Assembly: GCA_029817715.1 (NCBI GenBank)
Contig: JARUPY010000078.1
Location: 47,101-111,100, forward strand
Reading direction: 5' to 3'
DNA: 64,000 nucleotides
Source: Melastoma dodecandrum
Lineage: Eukaryota; Streptophyta; Magnoliopsida; Myrtales; Melastomataceae
Shown here piece by piece: positions 7,636 through 14,040 of the stretch. Made by a program: the position numbers and the translations under genes. The first letter of the stretch is position 1; each line of letters opens with the position of its first letter. Below the pieces are notes generated by a model. That model searched no databases. It was not told the origin of the DNA and was given only the letters and a program-made list of their open reading frames with translations.

Positions 7636-9086
7636 GTCGCGATAGCCCGGGATAGCGCAGCCGCAAAGCGATAGCCCTGCGCTCGCCGATATTTGTCCTT
7701 CTCAGACCCATCGCACCACTGACAACGACGCAATAGCTGAACGGCCACGGCAGTGGCATATTCAGTCCGGCTGGTCTGTGCGATGAGCCCGGCCTGGCGA
7801 ACCTGCCGCACAACATCCCACATCCACTTGTAGGGTGATGCTCCAGCGCATGGGCCAGGCAGCGTCTCGAAGGCGCCGGGCGCGTAGAGCTTCTCGATCT
7901 CTTCGAGCCATGGCGGGTCGCCATATCCGTCCGGCGTCGGGTTTTCTGGTACCTGAAACGCAAGCCACGTCTCGAGGTGCGCAATATCTGTGGTCGTCGG
8001 CGCGCTACGTGTAACCGATGCGAAATCGATCAAGATCGCCTTGTTGTCGCGCACCCGCACATTCTCGCCGTTAAGATCGCCATGCGCCGGCGCGACACGA
8101 TAATCCTGAGCGGTATGCGCTATCAGGCGCTCCCAGATGGCCGAAGGCACCTCCTCTCGACACCAATCCGCGTAATTCTCGACGATCTTACTCGGGATTA
8201 TTAGCCCAACGGAGGCCATCTGGAGAGCCACCGAGCCCTTTTGAATCGGTCCTTCGTAACCCTGGTCTCGCCAGCCGACCAACGTCTCATCGATCAGAGA
8301 GGCGATGGCCTGCCTCGCCATGCCCTGTCTCGCAAGGTCCCATAGCGACATCGACCCTTCGACGAAGTCACCGACCAGCAAGCTGCGGCCGTTCCCGTGA
8401 TGAATCTCCTTGAGGTTTGGTCGCATGCCGAAAGGCACGTAGCGCTCCGCGTAAGTCTTGTACCTCTCGAACTCGTCGCGGATTTTCTTTGTCGGGCCGA
8501 TTTTAACGAAGGCAGGCTGTGGTCGCATGCCGGCGTCCGAACCTGCGACTGTCATGTGGACCGCATAGACCTTTGCGCCCGAACGACCGCCGGCGAGTTC
8601 GACCAGATCGACGCGGCTGCAGTCGTGGAAGGCGCGCTTGAGTAGCCGCACATCCTGGGTGATCGGCGGCGTGCCGTTGCCGCGCTCGATCTCCAGCTCC
8701 GGGTTCGCGACTGGACCAACGTCGTAGCGCGCGATGTCTTCGGCGATCCGATAATCCGAAGGCGCGGTCCTGAACGTCGCAATCTCGAGTGCCGACGAGT
8801 CTCCCAGGTAGCTTTGCAACTCGCCCAGAAGACCGTCGTCGGCTGCGGTGACGACGATCAACACGCCGTTGTCGGCAAGTTCCCCCGCGCGATCGCGCAA
8901 GACATCGCCGAACGCCGTAACATCGCCCGGCTCGGCAAAAGCGAAAACCGTGGCTCGCGCAGATGTCGCAGAGTTCGGCCAAGCGTCGGGCGCAACCGTC
9001 TCAACGGTCAGGTCACGGGTGAAAAAATCCCGATCCATGCTGTCGCTGCGCGTCCGCCCGAACCAGAGGACCTGTTCGCGCCTCAT
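7632..9086 (-). CDS. APH-fold phosphotransferase-like protein in Ubl operon
   Basis: This is a 484-residue protein with two parts. Residues 20-130 form an alpha/beta region (VFAFAEPGDV, NGVLIVVTAADD). Residues 150-480 are an aminoglycoside-phosphotransferase/choline-kinase-like fold: glycine-rich GGRSGAKVY at 166-174, candidate ATP-binding Lys in FVKIG at 193-197, catalytic HGDLNGEN at 335-342 and metal-binding IDFAS at 353-357. All the core kinase residues are present, so it should be active. It resembles the kinase module I recall as ternary-complex-associated domain 9; that name is from memory. It overlaps genes on both sides by 4 bases, between the E1 fusion and the DUF6527-like gene. The substrate is unknown; a regulatory kinase or an effector that modifies a small molecule or protein are both possible. 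Confidence 0.8.
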   Translation of the reverse strand: MRREQVLWFGRTRSDSMDRDFFTRDLTVETVAPDAWPNSATSARATVFAFAEPGDVTAFGDVLRDRAGELADNGVLIVVTAADDGLLGELQSYLGDSSALEIATFRTAPSDYRIAEDIARYDVGPVANPELEIERGNGTPPITQDVRLLKRAFHDCSRVDLVELAGGRSGAKVYAVHMTVAGSDAGMRPQPAFVKIGPTKKIRDEFERYKTYAERYVPFGMRPNLKEIHHGNGRSLLVGDFVEGSMSLWDLARQGMARQAIASLIDETLVGWRDQGYEGPIQKGSVALQMASVGLIIPSKIVENYADWCREEVPSAIWERLIAHTAQDYRVAPAHGDLNGENVRVRDNKAILIDFASVTRSAPTTTDIAHLETWLAFQVPENPTPDGYGDPPWLEEIEKLYAPGAFETLPGPCAGASPYKWMWDVVRQVRQAGLIAQTSRTEYATAVAVQLLRRCQWCDGSEKDKYRRAQGYRFAAALSRAIAT

Positions 9087-10462
9087 GACGAGGCACCAGC
9101 GTCACGCTCATCCTCTGGCGGGGCGCCGACCGTCGATGTGCGCCGCGTCGGGAGCGACCACGTTGGCCCTTTCGCGAGGGCTCCGTGCGATGAGCAGCAG
9201 ATGCAGTCGTCGAGTCTGGTGGCCGTGGCCGGCCGGACATGCCCGCGGACGCCGTCGTAGAGCTGAAAACGCGCGGCACTGGGGACGGGCGTCACTGCAC
9301 CGAGGAACATGGTAACCGCGAGCGAGGCCATCGTCGAGTTGAGCGAGATCACAGCAGGCTGTGGCTCGTGCACACCTTGGACGTAAGGGTCCGCGGCGCG
9401 TTCAGCCGGGGTCATCATCTCGCGACGGACTTGTTCGGGATCGATCGACTCGCAGCAGACCAGGCATTCTAGCCCTGGCGCCAACATCTGCACCCGTCCG
9501 TTGACGTGAGTCGTTCGGCCGCCGGCGACGGTGATGCTGACGCCCATGTCGATGGTCGGCACGAGATACTGATAGGCAAGTTGCCCGACCACCGCGCGGC
9601 TGGCGTGCGAGTCCGTGCACACGAACACAAAGTCGACCGCAGCAAGCTGGATGGCGACGTCGTGCTCGGTGACATCGCCAGCGATGCCGTGAAACGCCGC
9701 ATCCGGCGCGATCGTCCGAAAGAGGCGCTCAGCCACGGCGAGTTTACTGTTGCCAACATCGTTCGGGCTGGAGCCGACGAGACGGTTGAGGTTGGTGCTT
9801 TCAACCACGTCCGGCTCGATAACGGTCAACCGACCAACGCCAAGATGCGCGAGCTGCTGAATCACCGCGGAGCCGGTGCCACCGGCACCGACGACTCCGA
9901 CGTGAAGCCCCGCAACATGGCGCTGACCCGCAGCACCAAACGCGCGAATTTGGCGGTCGCGATGCAGATCGGCTGGTGCGCCAGCAAGTTCCTCCGACGG
10001 GAAGAGCAGGTTCGGGCCGATCTCGCGGACCGCCACTTCCTCCGCACTGCCGAGACGACGCGCCCGACAGCCGTCGGGGCCAATCACCAGCGCCGCATGC
10101 GGGCCGTGGCCGCCGCGACGGGAGAAATATGTTGCAAGGGCTCGTTCACCGTCGTCGTCGACACCGGAAAACCCTGGACGGCTAGTTGCAGCAGGGTGCG
10201 TGTGCACAAAGACGGCACAGACACCCTCGGCACGGCAGCGATTTGCGACCGACATCACGAACTCGGTGCGCAAGGTGGCCGACATGGGGCTACGCGCTTC
10301 GTAATCTGTCTCAGCAACCGCCGCGGCCTCGAAGACCACCCATGCTGACGCAGCGTCAGCGTAGTGGGCGAACGCGATGCCGCAGGCCTCGTCTGGGCCC
10401 TGGGCCAGCAGGCTGTCGCGCAGTTCCGCATAAAGCGGCGCGGGGAAACGGAGGCCGCTCAT
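9083..10462 (-). CDS. JAB/JAMM peptidase fused to E1-like (ThiF) adenylyltransferase
   Basis: This 459-residue protein joins two enzymes of a ubiquitin-like pathway. Residues 1-150 are a JAB/JAMM metallopeptidase: Glu25, VHTHP with His87 and His89, and FSGVDD with Ser99 and Asp102 as metal and catalytic residues. Residues 165-425 are the E1/ThiF/MoeB fold with VGAGGTGS at 191-198 for ATP, and EPDVVESTNLNRLVG as the Asp-Arg signature. Cys pairs CLVCC at 333-337 and CICC at 420-423 probably hold zinc. C337 or a nearby Cys could form the thioester; I cannot decide which. Fusing the deconjugase to the activator is a known theme in bacterial Ubl operons. The gene overlaps both neighbours by 4 bases. 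Confidence 0.9.
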   Translation of the reverse strand: MSGLRFPAPLYAELRDSLLAQGPDEACGIAFAHYADAASAWVVFEAAAVAETDYEARSPMSATLRTEFVMSVANRCRAEGVCAVFVHTHPAATSRPGFSGVDDDGERALATYFSRRGGHGPHAALVIGPDGCRARRLGSAEEVAVREIGPNLLFPSEELAGAPADLHRDRQIRAFGAAGQRHVAGLHVGVVGAGGTGSAVIQQLAHLGVGRLTVIEPDVVESTNLNRLVGSSPNDVGNSKLAVAERLFRTIAPDAAFHGIAGDVTEHDVAIQLAAVDFVFVCTDSHASRAVVGQLAYQYLVPTIDMGVSITVAGGRTTHVNGRVQMLAPGLECLVCCESIDPEQVRREMMTPAERAADPYVQGVHEPQPAVISLNSTMASLAVTMFLGAVTPVPSAARFQLYDGVRGHVRPATATRLDDCICCSSHGALAKGPTWSLPTRRTSTVGAPPEDERDAGASS

Positions 10463-10845
10463 TGCCGCCGCTCAAACCTGTCCGAGATGCTGCTCATCCA
10501 GTTCGAGAGGGTAGTGCGGCCCGGGCGCCAGCTCTGCGCGATATGCCATGAGAACCACAGCGCTTGCAGGTTGGCTCCCGGAATAGGGTTGAGGCCGGTG
10601 TTCTGCGGCATGCGTCCGTCGGCAAGCCGCAGATCGAGGTCCGCCCAGAAGCAGTCGGGCGGCGCCATGGGATAGGCCGGGGGAACGAAGTAGCGCACCG
10701 AGGTCGCGGTCTTGTTCCATCCCTGCGGCAGGACAATCTGCGGGATCTCCACTAGCCTCTGGCCGCCGGGCAGGAGCTGCACGGTGGCCCCAGGAAAGCG
10801 CAGCCGAAGAGCTTCGAGGTGGCTTTCGAAGGGGCCCATGTTCAC
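10459..10845 (-). CDS. E2-like protein (prokaryotic E2 family E type)
   Basis: This is a 128-residue protein with the compact ubiquitin-conjugating fold layout: an N-terminal helix, strands around VQLLPGGQRLVEI and RYFVPPAYPMAPPD (the Tyr-Pro and Pro-Pro flap of E2 enzymes), then ALWFSWHIAQSWRP and a C-terminal helix. The only Cys is C65 in PPDCFW, which is not where canonical E2 enzymes carry the catalytic Cys. That is the pattern I associate with the bacterial E2 family E, found with multi-ubiquitin-like proteins. Whether C65 carries the Ubl or the protein is UEV-like and non-catalytic is open. It lies between the Ubl and E1 genes with 4-base overlaps at both ends. Confidence 0.8.
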   Translation of the reverse strand: MNMGPFESHLEALRLRFPGATVQLLPGGQRLVEIPQIVLPQGWNKTATSVRYFVPPAYPMAPPDCFWADLDLRLADGRMPQNTGLNPIPGANLQALWFSWHIAQSWRPGRTTLSNWMSSISDRFERRQ

Positions 10846-11375
10846 CCGAAATTGGCTTTGGGCGTTGACGAGAAGTGCAACGGCGCCGGCGCCTTCGCGA
10901 AGTCGATCACCTCGTCGTCGCGGACGATGCGATCCGGCTCCGATCCCGTACCCTCAAGGGTAAGATCGTGTGTGGGGTCCCAGTCGACGACCTTTGCCTT
11001 GATCTGGCGGCCGGTCATGTGCGCCTGGTCAGTCGTGTACTCGACGCCATCGACGAAGAAGGCGTAGTTCGTGACGGGCGGGGGCGGGCCGACTGGCGCC
11101 GGCGGCTGATTGTCGCCGAGCTCGCCGGCGAGGAGCGCAGCGTCGCGCGTCATCTCGCGCTCGTCGCGGATCTCGCGCTGATGCAGGCTCACCCGCTCCT
11201 GCTCGAGGCCCTGGCGCTTCTGCTGCAACGCCGCGATCTGGTCATCGATCTGAGCGACCTCCGCCGAGACCGCCTCTTCACGCGCTCGCGCACGCTCGAT
11301 GTCGGCGGCGTCCTTCGCGATCTCTTCGGCCGTGCCCTGAATCGGGTCGCCTTTGCTCACCCCGTCCCTGTCCAT
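10842..11375 (-). CDS. ubiquitin-like modifier with N-terminal coiled coil
   Basis: This 177-residue protein is the first gene of the operon. Residues about 15-75 are heptad-rich and highly charged (ERARAREEAV, DQIAALQQKRQGLEQERVSL), a predicted coiled coil. A Pro-rich linker at 90-101 follows. Residues 103-177 form a single beta-grasp unit of the prokaryotic multi-ubiquitin type: YAFFVDGVEYTTDQ, MTGRQIKAKV, HDLTLEGTGSEPDRIVRDDE and VIDF. The protein ends in Asn-Phe-Gly, so a glycine is already exposed and no processing tail is visible. It is presumably the protein activated by the E1 and attached to targets. The coiled coil suggests the free form is oligomeric. One Ubl unit instead of several is a variation. 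Confidence 0.82.
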   Translation of the reverse strand: MDRDGVSKGDPIQGTAEEIAKDAADIERARAREEAVSAEVAQIDDQIAALQQKRQGLEQERVSLHQREIRDEREMTRDAALLAGELGDNQPPAPVGPPPPVTNYAFFVDGVEYTTDQAHMTGRQIKAKVVDWDPTHDLTLEGTGSEPDRIVRDDEVIDFAKAPAPLHFSSTPKANFG

Positions 11376-11471
11376 AGTTGCGATCTCCTCTGTCGGCGCA
11401 ACGGTTCTCTAACCCTGCCCGACGTTAGTCCGTGGGGCGTTGATGGTCAAGCTGGCAAACCCTCTAAAAAT

Positions 11472-11490
11472 CTGTTAATTATCCTAACAG
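11472..11490. promoter_or_regulatory. inverted repeat between divergent Ubl operon and XRE gene
   Basis: CTGTTA-ATTATCC-TAACAG has perfect six-base arms around a seven-base spacer. It lies in the 183-base divergent intergenic region, close to the start of the Ubl operon, and is a good candidate binding site for the XRE protein encoded alongside. Confidence 0.5.
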
Positions 11491-11503
11491 TAAAACTATC
11501 GCG

Positions 11504-11532
11504 TTGACATATCAAACAGCTGCCAGTTAAGT
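11504..11532 (+). promoter_or_regulatory. candidate promoter of XRE-ImmA operon
   Basis: A consensus TTGACA at 11504-11509 is followed 17 bases later by TTAAGT at 11527-11532, a modest -10. The transcript would start about 20 bases before the XRE start codon. The segment between also contains AACAG and CAGTT half-sites related to the nearby inverted repeat. Confidence 0.4.
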
Positions 11533-11558
11533 TGATTCGGCAGTAAGGATGGAAACAG

Positions 11559-11867
11559 ATGCCGGAAGGGCTCTACGTTTTGGTCGGCGAGGCCATACGC
11601 AGGCGGCGTGATGAATTGGGTATGACGCAAAGTGTACTTGGTTCCCGTCTTGGTTTATCGCGCGCTGCAATTGCAAATATAGAAAAAGGCCGACAAAGCT
11701 TAGCCCTGCATCAAGTTTATCTTGCCGCAGATGCGCTTACAATTAAGCTCAGTGAAATCCTTCCTAACTGCGTGCCGTCAGGCAATTCAAATGTTAACGG
11801 TCGATCTGTCAATCTTGATGACTTAATGTCTAGACTTACGCCTATGCGCGAAGCGCCTGGCGCATGA
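11559..11867 (+). CDS. XRE-family transcriptional regulator
   Basis: This 102-residue protein has one helix-turn-helix of the XRE/Cro type in its first 70 residues: IRRRRDELGMTQSVLGSRLG followed by LSRAAIANIEKGRQ, where the second helix contacts DNA. The C-terminal 30 residues are polar and probably mediate dimer or ImmA contact. The stop overlaps the ImmA start by 4 bases (ATGA). The gene is less GC-rich than its surroundings, which suggests transfer. Divergent placement next to the Ubl operon and the inverted repeat between them suggest it represses the operon. In ImmR/ImmA pairs the peptidase cuts the repressor upon stress. Confidence 0.88.
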   Translation: MPEGLYVLVGEAIRRRRDELGMTQSVLGSRLGLSRAAIANIEKGRQSLALHQVYLAADALTIKLSEILPNCVPSGNSNVNGRSVNLDDLMSRLTPMREAPGA

Positions 11868-12394
11868 CTGTACTCCGCGCTAGATATTCGCGCATCAGGA
11901 GCTTAACTGAAAATCTTTTATTGCGACGTCGCATCATCGCGCCGCCTGTGCCCGTCGAAGAGATTGTCGCGGCTCATGGCATCGGCCTCCGCCATGGCGA
12001 CCTAGGCGAGGTTTCAGGTCTGATTGCCAGACAGGGGCGAGAGACCGTCATCGGCGTCAACAGCACCCAGCCTGCTGTCCGTCAGCGCTTCACGATGGCA
12101 CATGAACTTGGCCATTTCTTTCTACACGAGGGCCTGACCAGCCATCGCGATACGAGTTTTCGGGTCAATTATCGAGACAGGTCGTCGTCAGAGGCGACAG
12201 ACGTGGAGGAGATCGAGGCCAACTTCTTTGCGGCCTGCCTCCTCATGCCGAAGCCGTTCCTCGACGCCTCGGACGCCGCGGCAGCTATCGGCGACGACGA
12301 AGCTGTTGTCGAGTTAGCGCGGCGTTTCATTGTGAGTAGCCACGCCATGAGCCTGCGACTTGCAAACGAATATGAAAAATTCCGGCCATTTTAG
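11864..12394 (+). CDS. ImmA/IrrE-family metallo-endopeptidase
   Basis: This is a 176-residue zinc peptidase of the ImmA/IrrE (COG2856) family. HELGH at residues 80-84 gives two zinc His and the catalytic Glu; the downstream EIEANFFAACLLMP helix carries the third ligand Glu and the family's conserved A-A-x-L-L-M-P. The N-terminal helix region IRSLTENLLL and VPVEEIVAAHGI is also typical. The family inactivates partner XRE repressors by site-specific cleavage. The ATGA overlap with the XRE gene supports that partnership here, and makes the pair the likely switch for the divergent Ubl operon. Confidence 0.9.
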   Translation: MTVLRARYSRIRSLTENLLLRRRIIAPPVPVEEIVAAHGIGLRHGDLGEVSGLIARQGRETVIGVNSTQPAVRQRFTMAHELGHFFLHEGLTSHRDTSFRVNYRDRSSSEATDVEEIEANFFAACLLMPKPFLDASDAAAAIGDDEAVVELARRFIVSSHAMSLRLANEYEKFRPF

Positions 12395-12884
12395 CTCGAC
12401 GTGCCGCCGCTGATGCCATGCTCGACGCATGCCGCACCAGTCTCCAGACATCGACTGCCTTCTGCTTGTCGCGCCTTCGGAAGCATTGACGCCCGCGCGG
12501 TCCGGTTAGGCTGAAATCGTCACGTGGCCCACGACACCTGGTCCTTGGCCTCGGCATGGGAGGTCATCCCCAGGCCGCAGCGTGTGGAAGCGCCGCCGCC
12601 TTGTAAGGCTACGCTTGTGTTCATAGGTCCAGGTTGGAGGCGCACCAAGAAAGAGGCGCCAGGACCCATGTGCGGGGGGAGGTGTCAATGTTCCGGCCAT
12701 GCCGGGGCACGGATGAACTCAATCAAAAAATCGTCCTCAATATTATAGAATCAAATTCTATTAGACTACGATGCTTCTATTATTGCGGGAACGTCGTCGG
12801 GTTGTTTCTGATTTGGATAGCGAAGCTCGGCGGGGCGGGGGCAATACTGAACCCGTGGGATCGCCGAGCGGAGGGTGCAACGAA
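12395..12884. other. intergenic region with AT-rich palindrome
   Basis: No gene can be supported in this stretch; short frames lack ribosome sites. After a GC-rich part it becomes AT-rich at 12720-12785, where an inverted repeat occurs (listed separately), and ends with the ribosome site of the membrane protein gene. Confidence 0.5.
12745..12761. promoter_or_regulatory. palindrome upstream of membrane protein gene
   Basis: ATAGAAT-CAA-ATTCTAT is a perfect inverted repeat with seven-base arms, in an AT-rich island about 125 bases before the start codon at 12885. It may be an operator. No protein next to it is an obvious partner except the XRE regulator upstream. Confidence 0.4.
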
Positions 12885-13547
12885 ATGAGTAATTTCGCCA
12901 CCGTTTCTCTCACGGTCCAGATCATCGCGTTCATCGCCTTCGCGGTAGCTGCCGCCTGGCGCGACGAAAACACTGATTGGCTCGTGGGCCTTCTGGTCGT
13001 CACCGCGATGATGATGACCGCAACCATCGAAGCGTGGATGGGTGCCATCCATCACACGGACCCGCGGATCCTCGATATCGCGGACATTCTGCTCAGCGGC
13101 GTCGACAGCTACATAACGGCGTGGGTCGGCTTCAGGCTGATGGGCGGTCAGGGCGTGCTGGGCGGTCACAGCTTTCACATCAAGGCAAGCCTTGTCGTCA
13201 ACCTGCTCACCCAGATTACGGTCTACCTCGCTCACGGTCACGATGACAGCTTCTGGGTCTACGCCGCCGGCGATTCCGGCGGGTGCTTGCTGGCCGGCGG
13301 CGTCCTGTCCATCGGCTTCGCGAAACGCTTCGCGACGTCCAAGGCTTCGGCGGCGCTTCTGCAGCTCCCGGTTCTCGTGTGGTCGCTTAGCGACCTCCTC
13401 TATTGGGTGCCGGATAGCTACCCGGTGCTCAAGCACGCCGGGCAGGTCGGCATGATCGTGGGCTTCGCGGGGACGGCGCTTGTCGCCGTCGTCATGGCCT
13501 CGCGGCAGCCGCCGACCCTCTCGGCCTCGCCGATCGCCACCGCCTAA
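12885..13547 (+). CDS. polytopic membrane protein of unknown function
   Basis: This 220-residue protein is largely hydrophobic, with about seven predicted membrane helices (for example VQIIAFIAFAVAAAW, WLVGLLVVTAMMMTATIEAW, VVNLLTQITVYLAHG, LLQLPVLVWSLSDLLYWV, GMIVGFAGTALVAVVMA). I chose the ATG at 12885 because GGAGG lies about 10 bases before it and the upstream in-frame codons are basic and non-hydrophobic. Conserved-looking polar spots are the IEAWMGAIHH and LAHGHDDS segments, which could bind a metal or cofactor. I do not recognise the family. It is followed after 16 bases by a 24-codon gene and then a terminator, so the two appear to be one short transcript. Confidence 0.68.
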   Translation: MSNFATVSLTVQIIAFIAFAVAAAWRDENTDWLVGLLVVTAMMMTATIEAWMGAIHHTDPRILDIADILLSGVDSYITAWVGFRLMGGQGVLGGHSFHIKASLVVNLLTQITVYLAHGHDDSFWVYAAGDSGGCLLAGGVLSIGFAKRFATSKASAALLQLPVLVWSLSDLLYWVPDSYPVLKHAGQVGMIVGFAGTALVAVVMASRQPPTLSASPIATA

Positions 13548-13563
13548 CTTAAGGAGAAAACCG

Positions 13564-13638
13564 ATGCACATGGTCACAGACAAAAGCCGCGCGGCGAACA
13601 AGAAGAACGACATGCACATGCCGGCTCCTGCTCGCTAA
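13564..13638 (+). CDS. 24-residue peptide downstream of membrane protein
   Basis: A strong ribosome site (AAGGAG at 13551-13556) precedes an ATG that opens a 24-codon frame ending in TAA, just before a terminator. The peptide is basic and polar and starts and nearly ends with Met-His-Met; the nine bases ATGCACATG occur at both ends (13564-13572 and 13612-13620). The placement, ribosome site and terminator support real translation. It could be a small partner of the membrane protein or a leader-type product. Function unknown. Confidence 0.45.
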   Translation: MHMVTDKSRAANKKNDMHMPAPAR

Positions 13639-13664
13639 CGAGTGCGAAGCTTCCAACACCTTGA

Positions 13665-13691
13665 GCCTCGGCCTTGGCCGGGGCTTTTTTT
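13665..13691 (+). terminator. rho-independent terminator
   Basis: GCCTCGGCC-TT-GGCCGGGGC forms a nine-pair stem (one G-T pair) with a two-base loop as written, in practice four bases, followed immediately by seven T residues at 13685-13691. It closes the membrane protein/peptide transcript. Confidence 0.88.
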
Positions 13692-13932
13692 GCGGGTTTT
13701 ACTCTGCAAACACGACTCACACAGTGCCTAAACGTTTCGTCGGACGGCGGCAGCTGCGTCGAAGATCGTCGGTCGAGACGCGAGAGGTGGCGACGAGCGT
13801 ATCGACGCTAGGCGACCCTGAGTCAGGCCTTGCAATGTGCGGTCTTCAGCCTACACTTGGCTCTTACACAAACCACGAGCCGTGTCGTCGAAAGGCCTCT
13901 AAAATCAACGCAGTGCAAGATGCCTTGGAGGG

Positions 13933-13953
13933 TCGAGTCCTCTCCTGGGCACC
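13933..13953 (+). repeat. candidate att site, left copy (tRNA 3'-end-like)
   Basis: TCGAGTCCTCTCCTG is identical to 18931-18945, and the following six bases differ at two positions. From 13928 the sequence has tRNA 3' geometry: a five-base stem, seven-base loop GTCGAGT, five-base stem, seven-base acceptor strand and ACCA. No matching 5' acceptor strand exists upstream, so it is a fragment and not a whole tRNA gene. It lies about 90 bases before the integrase, the usual place for an attachment site. Confidence 0.55.
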
Positions 13954-14040
13954 ATCTTTCTGAGGACGCTAATTTCCTCAAGAACTTAAGCGGCATCAGA
14001 GGGTTACGAGAGCGAGGCTGTTCAACAACGGCGCTCAACA

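Noticed and set aside
13870..13954. Complete tRNA gene ending in ACCA
   Set aside because: The 3' T-arm and acceptor geometry fits, but no matching 5' acceptor strand or D-arm lies upstream. I list only a tRNA-end-like repeat.
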